From: Oribacterium sp. KHPX15
GTDB taxonomy: Bacteria; Bacillota; Clostridia; Lachnospirales; Lachnospiraceae
Reading direction: 5' to 3'
Length of the DNA stretch: 64,000 bases
Assembly (NCBI RefSeq): GCF_900107835.1
Contig: NZ_FNRG01000002.1
Span: forward strand, 124,001-188,000
Positions 1 through 8,500 of this stretch are shown in pieces; position 1 is the stretch's first letter, and each line of letters starts with the position of its first letter. Below the pieces are notes generated by a model, which was not told where the DNA came from, made no database searches, and saw only the letters and a program-made list of their open reading frames with translations. Made by a program: the position numbers and the translations under genes.

Positions 1-1
1 T

Positions 2-58
2 AAGGATCTTCAGGATAAAGGATATGAATCAACTCCCTATGAAGATCGTAAATGGTGA
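2..58 (+). CDS. C-terminal end of a CDS cut by the window edge
   Basis: The first 57 bases read as 18 codons ending in YEDRKW and a TGA stop, open to the window edge. It is charged and hydrophilic, as a protein tail often is. No family can be recognised from so few residues, and a chance open frame is possible. Bases 59-264 hold no gene I can support; they are very AT-rich and end in the ribosome binding site of the next gene. Confidence 0.35.
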   Translation, partial: KDLQDKGYESTPYEDRKW

Positions 59-264
59 TAGATAAAAATTGAGCAATATCAGTGTATTTGTTGACTGAAA
101 AATTGATAAAAATTTCGTGAAAAATTCAGTGATGTTTTCATTTGTATTTGTCTACATAGAAGTTGTTGGTAAATAGGTGTAGCATGTGTACTATGGTTAA
201 ATGTTAGAAATATTATACTGATGCGTTTTATGAATAATATATTTTTACAAAGGAGGTTTTCTAC

Positions 265-885
265 ATGAAGAAGAAAATTTGCGGATTAGTCATGACTTTA
301 CTATTTGTATCATTGATTGGTGTTATCGGCGCGTTTGCCGGTCAGTGGCAATTAGGTTCAAATCATCTCGGATGGAGTTATCGAAATGATGATGGATCAT
401 ACTTGAAAAATGGTTGGCATCAAGTAGATTCCACCTATTATTATTTTGATAGCGATGGTTACATTTTGATAGGGCAAATCACACCTGATGGTTACGTTGT
501 TGACGTAGATGGGAAATGGATTCCCGGAGAGAAAGCGGAACCAGTTACAAATGGATATTATAGCGATTATATCAGGTCATCAAATTACATAAGCATTTAT
601 TCAGATCCTAGCTGGAGTACGGCAACTTCTATTGATGATGGAAATTCTGGTTGGAAATTATCGATAGAGAATAACGCTAAAATATATAATTTGATCGGTT
701 ATTCAGATAAAGCCAAAGGTAATCTGATAAACATAGGAAATGGAACTTATTATGGAGATGATAGCATGGACGGAACTCCTGACTGTAATCTCAGTAAGCT
801 GTATAGTACAACAAACTACATCTTTGCTCATAGTGCAGGAGAAGGAGATGGCGGATGGAGAGATGTAATACGTTTCAAGCGATAA
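265..885 (+). CDS. Secreted protein with cell-wall-binding-like repeats
   Basis: 206 residues. The start has an AAAGGAGG ribosome binding site seven bases upstream. The N-terminus is a signal peptide: four lysines, a hydrophobic core of about 18 residues and a likely cut near AFAG (residues 23-26). Residues 30-80 are rich in aromatic residues and glycine, with NGWHQVDSTYYYFDSDGYI resembling the choline/glucan-binding repeats (CW_binding_1 type) that hold secreted proteins on the Gram-positive wall. The C-terminal 110 residues have no recognised catalytic motif. Function beyond likely surface attachment is unknown. The gene is AT-rich and seems monocistronic, with a hairpin at 966-991 behind it. 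Confidence 0.6.
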   Translation: MKKKICGLVMTLLFVSLIGVIGAFAGQWQLGSNHLGWSYRNDDGSYLKNGWHQVDSTYYYFDSDGYILIGQITPDGYVVDVDGKWIPGEKAEPVTNGYYSDYIRSSNYISIYSDPSWSTATSIDDGNSGWKLSIENNAKIYNLIGYSDKAKGNLINIGNGTYYGDDSMDGTPDCNLSKLYSTTNYIFAHSAGEGDGGWRDVIRFKR

Positions 886-965
886 AATTAATGGTGACAG
901 TATAGCCATAAGCTAAATATCGATGAAAAATAGCTGAGCACATAACGATATTTGATATTTTAAAG

Positions 966-996
966 TGACCGTCATAGAAATATGGCGGTCATGGTT
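966..996 (+). terminator. Hairpin with GAAA loop, weak T-tract
   Basis: An 11-bp stem (one G-U pair) closes a GAAA tetraloop: TGACCGTCATA at 966-976 pairs with 981-991. Only three Ts follow (993-997 region), so this is a weaker terminator candidate than others in the window. It separates the secreted protein from the lipoprotein gene. Confidence 0.45.
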
Positions 997-1053
997 TATA
1001 GCGCTCATTACTAATTTATAATTCTCGAAATACCGAAAGGAGTAAATCATCAA

Positions 1054-2160
1054 ATGAAAAAGATCTATAAGGTTCTTATAGACTTACTCATCGTATTAAC
1101 TATTTGCGCCTGCACTTCTAAAGCTCAACAGATAAAAAAACAGTTAACGCTGGGAAATAAATACCTGATTGATATTGACTATGAACAAGCTATCTTAGCC
1201 TTTAATAAGGTAATAGAAATCGATCCTAAAAATACAGAGGCCTATAAAGGACTTGGTGATGCATATTATGAAGATGCGAAGAATACTAACGATTATGCCA
1301 CCTCGGATACACTTTATAAAAAAGCATCAGAAAACTACAGCATTGTCATTGATTTAACCAAAGATGGAACCGGCACTGTATCTAATGACATCTCATTGGA
1401 AGAGATCAATCAAACTGTAAGGGATATTTTGGCAGAGCTATATATTGAATGGTCAGATATGGCATTTTATGCAGGGGATAAAGATTATGCAATCCAAATA
1501 TTGGAAGACGGATACGTTATAACTGCAAGCGATGAACTGCATGATAGATCACAAGCTATTGGCTATATAGAAAGCGCAAATCAACTAAGTGATTCAATAA
1601 TAATAGATGATGAAAACAGAGGCGGCTCTCCAAGAGATTCAGAACATAAACTCATATCTATAGCGGATTTTTATGGAGGCACTTATATCTCAACAGATGA
1701 TGGACAAGGATTTGGTATATACAGAATTAATGATGATTATTTTCTATATCGCGGAAACTATAAAAATGGTCTTCGTGACGGAGAAGGAACATTGATACTA
1801 TTGGTTCAGTCTACAGGACAGGATGATTACTCAGTTACTTGCAGTTGGGAAGATGACGTACCTTTTGGTGATGCCGAAATAATACGTTTTGATAGAAGAT
1901 ATAGAGATCCACTTATCCAAGCAACAGTACAGTTAAAAAACGGTCTATATGATGGCGTAATAAATAAAATAGAATCTGGAACATTTAGTCATACATTTAA
2001 GTACCCCATAATAAATGGTAAACTACAAAATATGGAATTTGATGAAGATCATGATGAATACTATTTCGATTTTGAGAAAAGACTGAGTACAGATATGTAT
2101 GGATTAGAAAGAACCTATGGTATGCCTGGATATGGTGATAGTTTTTATCCACCATGGTGA
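1054..2160 (+). CDS. TPR and MORN-repeat lipoprotein
   Basis: 368 residues with a GAAAGGAG ribosome binding site. The N-terminus is a lipoprotein signal: basic start, hydrophobic stretch and a lipobox-like ICAC, with the second Cys (about residue 20) the likely lipidated one. Residues 28-110 hold tetratricopeptide repeats (YEQAILAFNKVIEIDPKNT is a textbook TPR helix pair), a protein-binding scaffold. Near residue 240 the segment GNYKNGLRDGEGTLIL is a MORN repeat. TPR plus MORN on a surface lipoprotein suggests a docking protein at the membrane, but no partner is evident. AT-rich like its upstream neighbour. The family is recognised only at domain level. Confidence 0.65.
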   Translation: MKKIYKVLIDLLIVLTICACTSKAQQIKKQLTLGNKYLIDIDYEQAILAFNKVIEIDPKNTEAYKGLGDAYYEDAKNTNDYATSDTLYKKASENYSIVIDLTKDGTGTVSNDISLEEINQTVRDILAELYIEWSDMAFYAGDKDYAIQILEDGYVITASDELHDRSQAIGYIESANQLSDSIIIDDENRGGSPRDSEHKLISIADFYGGTYISTDDGQGFGIYRINDDYFLYRGNYKNGLRDGEGTLILLVQSTGQDDYSVTCSWEDDVPFGDAEIIRFDRRYRDPLIQATVQLKNGLYDGVINKIESGTFSHTFKYPIINGKLQNMEFDEDHDEYYFDFEKRLSTDMYGLERTYGMPGYGDSFYPPW

Positions 2161-2168
2161 AAGGCTAA

Positions 2169-2351
2169 TTACTAATAGATATTGTTATCCAAAATTTTTT
2201 CCAAAAAGTACTTGCAAAAAACAATATAAGGAAGTTAGGGGAAGATGTCGTAAGTAACTGGATTTTCTCAAGGGCCGCAACAAAAGAGGATGATAACGAT
2301 AGTAAGCAAGCTCCTGTAAGAAAAAAAGGCAGAAGAAAAGCCGGAACCTAG
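2169..2351 (+). pseudogene. Startless ORF remnant with basic C-terminus
   Basis: After a stop at 2166-2168 the frame stays open for 60 codons to TAG 2349-2351, without ATG, GTG or TTG in frame. The translation has protein-like composition and ends in a basic tail (RKKGRRKAGT). It could be the 3' end of a gene whose front was lost when the neighbouring DNA rearranged, next to the tRNA remnant at 2475. A chance open frame cannot be excluded. Family not recognised. Confidence 0.3.
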
Positions 2352-2474
2352 AAAGACTGTGTTTGGGTAGAACTTTTTAGGAAGTTGACGGATTTTTGTG
2401 ATTGAGAATTCAACATTAATTTATAATTCAATTTGGACACATTTTTGGTCACCAACCCTGAAAACCTTAGGAAA

Positions 2475-2536
2475 TCCAATGGTAAGATATCGGTCTCCAA
2501 AACCGCTCATGGGGGTTCGAATCCCTCAACCCCTGC
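2475..2536 (+). pseudogene. 3' remnant of tRNA-Trp(CCA)
   Basis: The anticodon arm with loop CTCCAAA (CCA anticodon), the T-arm GGGGG-TTCGAAT-CCCTC and the acceptor 3' strand AACCCCT followed by G match a bacterial tRNA-Trp. The D-loop segment CAATGGTAAGA is also recognisable. The matching 5' acceptor strand (AGGGGTT) is absent upstream, and the anticodon stem has a T-C mismatch. It is therefore a truncated copy, not a working gene. Such 3' tRNA fragments are typically left as attachment sites by integrative elements; here that is an inference. The surrounding 2161-2760 has no intact gene. Confidence 0.6.
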
Positions 2537-2557
2537 TCTATAAAAGGGCAGTAAATC

Positions 2558-2590
2558 AAGGATTTCCGAGTTTTGGAAGTCCTTTTTTTG
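2558..2590 (+). terminator. Intrinsic terminator behind tRNA-Trp remnant
   Basis: A 10-bp stem with one G-U pair (AAGGATTTCC 2558-2567 with GGAAGTCCTT 2575-2584), a 7-base loop, and seven Ts to 2589. Its position behind the tRNA-like tail suggests it was the tRNA's own terminator. Confidence 0.75.
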
Positions 2591-2690
2591 TTGTATCAGG
2601 AGATGAGAAAAGCTGAGAATCGTGAAAAGTCTAGATATTTATGCACATTTCATTATTTTACGGTTTTTTTACCTTATTCATCATAATACA

Positions 2691-2719
2691 TTGACCAAAA
2701 ATTAACACACCTGTAGACT
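2691..2719 (+). promoter_or_regulatory. Putative promoter for SDR gene
   Basis: TTGACC (2691-2696), a 17-base spacer and TAGACT (2714-2719) fit a sigma-A promoter with a moderate -10 box, about 40 bases before the SDR start. Confidence 0.4.
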
Positions 2720-2760
2720 ATTGGACATAGGAAAATCGCACAAAACAGGAGGCATATATT

Positions 2761-3537
2761 ATGAGTGGATTATTTGATTTGACTGGAAAAGTGGCATTGG
2801 TGACCGGAGCATCATCCGGACTCGGAGTACAGTTTGCCAAGGCACTTGCAAGACAGGGAGCAGACATAGCAATTTGTGCCAGAAGGTTAGAAAAACTGGA
2901 AAATACAAAGAAGGAAATAGAGGCTTTGGGCGTAAAATGCTATGCTCATAAGTGTGACGTTACTAACAATGATGATGTACGTGAACTTGTTAAGGATGTT
3001 GTTGCAACTTATGGTAAGATAGACATTCTCATCAACAATGCAGGAGTTGGTGATACAGCACCGGCAGAGGATATGGATGATGCAGCATGGAACAAGGTCA
3101 TCAATACTAACCTTAATGCAGTTTATTTTGTGGCTCGTGAAGTTGGCAAGGAGATGCTTAAGAACGGATATGGAAAGATCGTAAATGTAGGTTCCGTTCA
3201 TTCAGAAGTAGTTATGCACCCTTCAACATGGCCTGTTGCCGCATACGCTACAGCCAAGGGTGGTGTAAAGATGCTTACAAAAGCTCTTGCCGCAGAGTGG
3301 GCTTCCAAGGGTATCACAGTCAATGCTATCGGACCTGCATATTTTGAGTCAGAGATGACAAGTTCTGTACTTAATGAGTCAGGTTCCTTTGATGCTATAG
3401 CCAAAGCATATTGCCCTATGGGACGTGCCGGCAGACAGGGTGAGCTTGACGGAGCCATTATCTACTTCTCTTCAGATGCAAGCACCTATACTACAGGCCA
3501 GCTTCTTTTAGTTGACGGTGGCTGGAGCACAATTTGA
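2761..3537 (+). CDS. SDR oxidoreductase, gluconate 5-dehydrogenase-like
   Basis: 258 residues, the usual length for a classical short-chain dehydrogenase/reductase. The cofactor motif TGASSGLG lies near residue 17, NNAG near 92, and the active-site Ser and YATAK (YxxxK) near 145-165. The C-terminal LLVDGGWS is typical of the family. The sequence resembles IdnO-type gluconate 5-dehydrogenases, which interconvert 5-keto-D-gluconate and gluconate with NADP(H), but substrate cannot be fixed from sequence alone. AACAGGAGG precedes the ATG. It appears monocistronic: a promoter-like element lies upstream and a strong terminator at 3571. Confidence 0.8.
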   Translation: MSGLFDLTGKVALVTGASSGLGVQFAKALARQGADIAICARRLEKLENTKKEIEALGVKCYAHKCDVTNNDDVRELVKDVVATYGKIDILINNAGVGDTAPAEDMDDAAWNKVINTNLNAVYFVAREVGKEMLKNGYGKIVNVGSVHSEVVMHPSTWPVAAYATAKGGVKMLTKALAAEWASKGITVNAIGPAYFESEMTSSVLNESGSFDAIAKAYCPMGRAGRQGELDGAIIYFSSDASTYTTGQLLLVDGGWSTI

Positions 3538-3570
3538 TGCAGCTTTATATGAGTTAAACACTTATACCAC

Positions 3571-3613
3571 ATACCGCCCAGGCTCTATATATGAGCCTTA
3601 GCGGTATTTTATC
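3571..3613 (+). terminator. Intrinsic terminator after SDR gene
   Basis: Outer arms ATACCGC / GCGGTAT and inner arms AGGCTC / GAGCCT form a long hairpin (3571-3607), followed by TTTTAT. Confidence 0.8.
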
Positions 3614-3660
3614 GGTCGGACTGTTACAAAAAAACCTCACTGGGTATATATGGTTATGTA

Positions 3661-3689
3661 TTGCTATCCGGAAAAACGGACTATATAAT
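3661..3689 (+). promoter_or_regulatory. Promoter upstream of the MalY/PatB gene
   Basis: TTGCTA (3661-3666), a 17-base spacer and a perfect TATAAT (3684-3689). Transcription would start near 3696, leaving an untranslated leader of about 157 bases containing three successive hairpins. Confidence 0.55.
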
Positions 3690-3747
3690 ACATAGACAAG
3701 GGAATGAAGTTTTCCCGTAGTATTTATACTAAAACCGCTATTTACAG

Positions 3748-3797
3748 GCTGATGACTTCTGCGAATTATCAACGCAGAAGGTGTCAGCTTTTTTGAT
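3748..3797 (+). terminator. Terminator-like hairpin inside the malY/patB leader
   Basis: The arms GCTGA...TTCTGCG (3748-3763 region) and CGCAGAA...TCAGC (3773-3788 region) pair around an interior loop and are followed by six Ts. It lies between a good promoter (3661-3689) and the coding start at 3853. It would end transcripts of about 100 bases, so it may be an attenuator of the downstream gene or the end of a small RNA. Two smaller hairpins (about 3700-3717 and 3721-3733) precede it. Confidence 0.5.
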
Positions 3798-3852
3798 CTT
3801 TTTTAAAGGTTTTGATATATTACTGATAACGTAAGTGATTAAGGAGGTTTTA

Positions 3853-5064
3853 ATGAAATACGATTTTGTTTCCATTATGGACAGGAAAGGCAGGGATTCT
3901 ATTGCCGTTGACGGTCTCGGCACTATGCCGGGATTTACTCCTGAACTGCCAAAAGAGGGTTTTGATATTATTCCCATGTGGGTTGCGGATATGAATTTTC
4001 CAACTGTTCCCACAATACAGGAAGCCATCATTGAGAGAGCAAAGCATCCTGCATTTGGTTACTTCAATGCAACAGATGAATACTTTAACTCAATTATCAA
4101 ATGGCATGAAACAAGAAATTCTGTTTCCGGACTTACAAAAGATGCTATAGGCTATGAAAACGGAGTTTTAGGAGGAGTGATAAGTGCGCTGAACGTATTA
4201 TGTTCCAAGGGTGATAATGTTCTCGTGAACAGTCCCACATACATCGGTTTCACCATGTCACTAAAAAACAACGGATACAATATCGTGCATAGTCCGCTTT
4301 ACATTGATGATCAAAACATATGGCGAATGGATTTCGATGATATGGAAAAGAAGATCATCGAGAATAAGATTCATGCCGCTATTTTCTGTTCTCCCCATAA
4401 CCCTTGCGGGCGTGTTTGGGAGAAGTGGGAAATAGAAAAGGCCATGGAGCTTTTCAAAAAACATGATGTCTTCGTAATCTCTGATGAAATATGGTCAGAT
4501 ATCATTCTGAATAATCACAAACATATTCCTACTCAGTCAGTCTCGGAAGATGCGAGAATGCGTACGGTAGCATTGTATGCCCCATCTAAAACCTTCAATC
4601 TTGCAGGACTTGTGGGCAGCTATCACATAATTTACAACAAATGGATAAGAGACCGTGTCGAGAAGGAATCCTCATTATCTCACTACAATGAGATGAATGT
4701 ATTATCAATGCACGCCCTCATCGGAGCTTACAATCCGGAGGGATACGAATGGGTAGATGAATTAAAAGCGGTACTCAGCGAAAACATTAATTATGCGTGC
4801 GGTTATATAAAGGATCACTTCGAGGGCGTGGAGGTTTGTAAACCACAGGGTACATATATGCTTTTTGTCAACTGCACAAAGTGGTGTGAAAAGCACGGAA
4901 AAACCATTGACGACATTGAACATGCGGCATGGGACATTGGAGTAGCCATTCAGGACGGAAGAATGTTCCACGGCAATTGTCACCTCAGAATGAATCTTGC
5001 ACTTCCACTTTCAAGGGTTCAAGAGGCATTGAAAAGATTAGACAACTATGTATTTAATGCCTGA
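3853..5064 (+). CDS. MalY/PatB-family PLP-dependent C-S lyase (aminotransferase fold)
   Basis: 403 residues in a fold type I PLP enzyme of the MalY/PatB group, which cleaves the C-S bond of cystathionine or cysteine conjugates (cystathionine beta-lyase activity). Visible marks: WVADMNFPTVP near the N-terminus, SPHNPCGRVW around residue 180, SDEIWSD, and the PLP lysine in YAPSKTFNLAG near residue 248. An upstream GTG at 3835 is open, but the AAGGAGG at 3841-3847 is correctly spaced for ATG 3853, so I chose that start. A hairpin in the leader suggests transcription attenuation. Monocistronic between 3748 and 5217. The exact substrate is unknown. Confidence 0.85.
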   Translation: MKYDFVSIMDRKGRDSIAVDGLGTMPGFTPELPKEGFDIIPMWVADMNFPTVPTIQEAIIERAKHPAFGYFNATDEYFNSIIKWHETRNSVSGLTKDAIGYENGVLGGVISALNVLCSKGDNVLVNSPTYIGFTMSLKNNGYNIVHSPLYIDDQNIWRMDFDDMEKKIIENKIHAAIFCSPHNPCGRVWEKWEIEKAMELFKKHDVFVISDEIWSDIILNNHKHIPTQSVSEDARMRTVALYAPSKTFNLAGLVGSYHIIYNKWIRDRVEKESSLSHYNEMNVLSMHALIGAYNPEGYEWVDELKAVLSENINYACGYIKDHFEGVEVCKPQGTYMLFVNCTKWCEKHGKTIDDIEHAAWDIGVAIQDGRMFHGNCHLRMNLALPLSRVQEALKRLDNYVFNA

Positions 5065-5216
5065 CTTTGAGAGATTTTACCGATGGAAACCATATACGAT
5101 TTCATAGTATAATAATAGGGTTACTTTTGTTTTAATAAACTAAAAATCGAGCCAATTAGATCTGTATCTGTATGACAGAAATAAACGGCAAAAACCATTA
5201 GTAACAGAGGAGGATT

Positions 5217-5873
5217 ATGAAAGCCGATTATATAAGTGAAACAACAGACCCTTCCGATTTTGTGCTTCTTTCAGATTATGTTCCCGGTGTCATCCAGGAG
5301 ATCAGATATTTTTCTACCTACAATTTCGTTGGAGACCGTATAAACGGTTATGAAGAGCCCTGCGCCATCATAACAAAAGAAGCTGCAAGGGCAATGAAGA
5401 GTGCCGCTGATGAACTAATGGTCAAGGGCTACCGCATCAAAGTCTTTGACGCCTACCGTCCGACAACAGCAGTTAAGCATTTTATACTTTGGGGAATAGA
5501 AGATACGGACATCCGGATGAAGCCCTACTTTTACCCGGACCTTGAAAAGCAGGAGCTTTTCTCAAAGGGATACATAGCTAAGCAGTCAAGCCACAGCCGC
5601 GGCAGCACCGTAGACATTACCCTTCTTGATATGAAAACCGGAAAGGAAGTTGATATGGGCGGACCTTTTGACTTCTTTGGAGAGTTGTCGCACCCGGATT
5701 TCAAAGGAATAACAGAAGAGCAGTTTGAAAACAGAATGCTCCTTCAGGATGTCATGGTCAGAAACGGATTTAATACTTTCCCCTTTGAGTGGTGGCACTT
5801 TACCCTGAAGGATGAGCCATATCCCGAAACCTATTTTGAATTTCCGGTTTCTTCGGAATACCTGAGGAAATGA
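5217..5873 (+). CDS. VanX-type D-Ala-D-Ala dipeptidase
   Basis: 218 residues, close to VanX/DdpX length. Zinc and catalytic motifs of peptidase family M15D are present: SSHSRGSTVDITL (SxHxxGxxxD) near residue 123 and EWWHF near 188; the FDAYRP segment near 75 carries the family arginine. The reaction is hydrolysis of D-alanyl-D-alanine. No vanH/vanA ligase genes are nearby, so a role in dipeptide salvage or wall turnover is likelier than glycopeptide resistance. No signal peptide is visible, so it is probably cytoplasmic. A GAGGAGG site precedes the start, and the gene ends at a shared bidirectional terminator. Confidence 0.85.
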   Translation: MKADYISETTDPSDFVLLSDYVPGVIQEIRYFSTYNFVGDRINGYEEPCAIITKEAARAMKSAADELMVKGYRIKVFDAYRPTTAVKHFILWGIEDTDIRMKPYFYPDLEKQELFSKGYIAKQSSHSRGSTVDITLLDMKTGKEVDMGGPFDFFGELSHPDFKGITEEQFENRMLLQDVMVRNGFNTFPFEWWHFTLKDEPYPETYFEFPVSSEYLRK

Positions 5874-5970
5874 TCTCTGCTTCCAACCGGAAAGTATTTT
5901 TATACCGGTGTTCCTGACTCACCACCTTCAAAAAAGTCATAGAGCCACAGAGCGGTTCTATTCAATTTAA

Positions 5971-6012
5971 AAACAGGATGTGAACAATATCTCAGTTCAC
6001 ATCCTGTTTCTT
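5971..6012. terminator. Bidirectional terminator between convergent genes
   Basis: A perfect 15-bp stem (5971-5985 with 5995-6009) and a 9-base loop, with A-rich and T-rich flanks on the two sides. It serves the dipeptidase on plus and the flavoprotein on minus. Confidence 0.85.
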
Positions 6013-6072
6013 TAGATTGTGTTGTCAGGAACCGAAGCTCCCTTTAACAGTTTTAAATGTCACAGCATCATA

Positions 6073-8208
6073 TCAGCCCTGTGTGGCAACATTCTTTCCT
6101 GCGATACGTCCGTAGGTGAAGATGTCAGCAATAGCATTACCGCCGAGACGGTTTCCGCCGTGAACACCTCCGGTAACCTCGCCGGCAGCGAAGAGACCTG
6201 TTATAGCCTCACCGTCCTCATTAACAACCTGACCGTCAGTGTTGATAACGATACCGCCCATTGTATGGTGGAGAGAAGCCTTTCTCGGAGAGATAACGAT
6301 TCCTACGTCAGGATTGCTCTCGATAGCCTCAAGGTCGATGGCACCTGCAAGAACGCCCTTGCCGAAGTCAGGATCTGCCTGGTTCTCAACATAAGAGTTG
6401 TACTTCTCGATGGTCTCACGAAGAGCTTCCTCTGTAAATGCAGGAGCTACACCGGCAGCTGCTGTCTTTGTGGCCTCAGCAAGTTCTGCAAGAGTTGAAC
6501 CATACCAGACATGTCCTGTCTCTACCATGTGCTCAACAGTATTTCCGAAAAGACTTGATGAAGGATCAGCACCTTCGCACTTTCCGGTATCCTTTGAAGA
6601 ACCGGCATAAATGATGTAGAAGATACCATCGTCAAGACCGAGAGAAGCCTTGGCAAGAACGTCACGCTCAGCGTACTCGTTTACGAAACGGTTTCCTTCT
6701 CCATCGATCCAGATCTGCTCTGAAGCATCAGCCCAGATACCGTCTGTCATGGTTCCCTTTACAGGTGAAGAAGAAGGCATGAGCTGTGATACACCCATAT
6801 CTACAGTGTCAGCTCCAACTTCCTGAGCCATAACGATACCGTCACCGGTATTGGTTCCTACGTTAGTTGTAAGAGTATGATCTGTCAGGTCATCACCCCA
6901 GTACTTATCGTACTCCTTGACCATTGCAGGGTTAGCACAGTATCCGCCGCAGGCAAGAACAACACCCTTTGAAGCATTAAGTGTGACCTTGGTTCCGTCG
7001 GCCTTCTCAGCATTAACACCCACAACCTTGCCGTCAGCGTCTGTGATGAGTGACTTTCCTGCAGTCTCTGTATAGATAGTTACGCCTTCCTTATCAGCAG
7101 CAGCCTTAAGAGCCTCGATGAGCGGAGCCCCGTTCTGGTAAGCGTGGGTTCTCGGCCACATAGCGCCAAGTACGGTGTAAAGAGTTTCTCCTGCTCCCTT
7201 ATGGCTTGCAGTCTCGATTCCGAGATCGCCTGTCCAGTCATAGGAATCCAATGCATTCTCCGCAAGATTTCTTGCGAGGTCAATGTTTGAAGCCACCCAT
7301 GATCCGTCATTCATCTCTCTTAAACCACCTGTGTAGATGTGCCACATGTGAAGAGGAATAGAATCATAACCCGGCATATCCTTACCGGCTTCCTTGCCTT
7401 CATTGTCCTTAAAAAACTTTGTAAGGTCATCCTGAAGATCTGTAAGAACCTGCTTCCACTCAGGGAACTGATCGAAGTGAAGATCCGGATCGTCAGCCTT
7501 AAGTGCGAGGTACTCGTCCAATGTATTCTTCTCTGCAACACTCATTACGCGCTCAGCCTGAGCCTCCGGGTCAACTGCATTGAAGGCACCGCCGGCCATC
7601 ATTGTGTCACCGCCGAGAACAGAGCCTTTCTCAATAAGAGTAACCTTTGCGCCCTGCTGTGCTGCAGAGATAGCTGCTGAGAGACCGGCTCCGCCGCCGC
7701 CCACAACAACTACATCCTGATCATAGGTTTCGTCAGCCCCTGCCTCTGCGTGCCACTCATTGGCATCAAGAACTGTAAGGTCAAGACCTGCTTCCTCAGC
7801 TGCCTTTCTCGCAGCGCTCATGATTGCGTTAGAGCAAAGGGTAGCACCTGTAACTGCGTCAACCTTTGTTGTCTGATGCTCAACAATCTGTGCGGGAATT
7901 CTTTCCTTTGCAACTGTTGTGAGAGAATCTGTCTCACTGATCTCTGTGAGGTCAACCTTTGTGATCTGTCCGTTTTCTACAGTGAGCTTAACTGTAACAG
8001 GGCCCTGCATTCCGGGAGCAGTTCCCTCGAACTCACCGCTAACACCTTCAGATGCTCCTGCGGCAGTTGTTTCGGCTGCGGCTGTGGTTTCCTTAGCTGC
8101 TTCAGTTTTCGCAGCCTCGGTTGCTGCCGGTGGTGTAGTTGTAGATCCACAGGCTGTGAGAGCTATGGATGCTGCAAGACCGGCAATTAATGCTTTGCTT
8201 TTTCTCAT
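6073..8208 (-). CDS. Secreted FMN-binding / FAD-dependent reductase (flavocytochrome c, urocanate or fumarate reductase-like)
   Basis: 711 residues on the minus strand, preceded by TTAGGAGG. The N-terminus is a lipoprotein signal with lipobox LTAC (Cys20), followed by an Ala/Thr/Glu-rich linker. Residues 55-135 form an FMN-binding domain whose DAVTGAT motif carries the threonine that accepts covalent FMN. From about residue 165 comes a FAD_binding_2 domain: VVVVGGGGAGLSAA dinucleotide motif, then PRKASLHHTMGG and GEVTGGVHG near the end, as in fumarate/urocanate reductases. It probably passes electrons to an extracellular acceptor used in anaerobic respiration. The acceptor cannot be predicted. 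It appears monocistronic. Confidence 0.85.
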   Translation of the reverse strand: MRKSKALIAGLAASIALTACGSTTTPPAATEAAKTEAAKETTAAAETTAAGASEGVSGEFEGTAPGMQGPVTVKLTVENGQITKVDLTEISETDSLTTVAKERIPAQIVEHQTTKVDAVTGATLCSNAIMSAARKAAEEAGLDLTVLDANEWHAEAGADETYDQDVVVVGGGGAGLSAAISAAQQGAKVTLIEKGSVLGGDTMMAGGAFNAVDPEAQAERVMSVAEKNTLDEYLALKADDPDLHFDQFPEWKQVLTDLQDDLTKFFKDNEGKEAGKDMPGYDSIPLHMWHIYTGGLREMNDGSWVASNIDLARNLAENALDSYDWTGDLGIETASHKGAGETLYTVLGAMWPRTHAYQNGAPLIEALKAAADKEGVTIYTETAGKSLITDADGKVVGVNAEKADGTKVTLNASKGVVLACGGYCANPAMVKEYDKYWGDDLTDHTLTTNVGTNTGDGIVMAQEVGADTVDMGVSQLMPSSSPVKGTMTDGIWADASEQIWIDGEGNRFVNEYAERDVLAKASLGLDDGIFYIIYAGSSKDTGKCEGADPSSSLFGNTVEHMVETGHVWYGSTLAELAEATKTAAAGVAPAFTEEALRETIEKYNSYVENQADPDFGKGVLAGAIDLEAIESNPDVGIVISPRKASLHHTMGGIVINTDGQVVNEDGEAITGLFAAGEVTGGVHGGNRLGGNAIADIFTYGRIAGKNVATQG

Positions 8209-8255
8209 ACTTTCCTCCTAATTTCGGGCATGAGATTGCCCTTAAATTCTTTTAA

Positions 8256-8261
8256 ATTATA
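8256..8261 (-). promoter_or_regulatory. Extended -10 element for the flavoprotein gene
   Basis: On the minus strand TGATATAAT is an extended -10 (TATAAT core at 8256-8261), with a poor -35. The following leader holds a small hairpin GGGCA/TGCCC (about 8226-8242) before the ribosome binding site. Confidence 0.4.
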
Positions 8262-8404
8262 TCATGATTTAAGTATCTACATAGCAAGAGCCGTTAAATA
8301 ATTATCAAAAATTGTATTAGGAAAATTTATCAGGTGAATAAAAGAATATGCCGAAAATTTGCAATGGGTAGGGCAGGACCATTTAATAAAAACTTTTCAG
8401 AGCA

Positions 8405-8462
8405 CGAAAAAAGAACCTTGAATCGATGAAGCACTCGCCATCTCATCTAAGGTTCTTTTTTC
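8405..8462. terminator. Long A/T-armed hairpin
   Basis: GAAAAAAGAACCTT and AAGGTTCTTTTTTC form a 14-bp stem around a 30-base apex that itself holds the first conserved-loop hairpin (8425-8442). T-runs on both strands make it terminator-like in either direction. No gene reads into it from the left on plus, so it may end a small transcript. Confidence 0.5.
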
Positions 8463-8500
8463 ATCACGAATCGTTTCAGATCTGTGAAGCACTCGCCACA
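8425..8500. repeat. Twin hairpins with identical 10-base loop
   Basis: Two short stem-loops share the loop AAGCACTCGC (8429-8438 and 8487-8496), but the closing 4-bp stems differ and still pair: GATG/CATC in copy 1, TGTG/CACA in copy 2. GAATCG precedes both and TCTC follows both. The wider 8209-8769 stretch holds no intact gene. Confidence 0.55.

Noticed and set aside
2398-2616. Open frame of 72 codons
   Set aside because: It runs through the tRNA-Trp remnant and the terminator, lacks a ribosome binding site and has no protein-like features.
5065-5216. Promoter with TATAAT near 5108
   Set aside because: The -10 is good but no credible -35 is found at 16-18 bases, so it was not listed.
5217-5873. 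Vancomycin resistance gene cluster
   Set aside because: Only a VanX-type dipeptidase is present; there is no VanH, VanA-type ligase or VanRS nearby.
6019-8221. Several plus-strand open frames of 70-146 codons
   Set aside because: They are antisense to the flavoprotein reductase gene, which explains the whole stretch; their Cys/Ser-rich translations are shadow-like.
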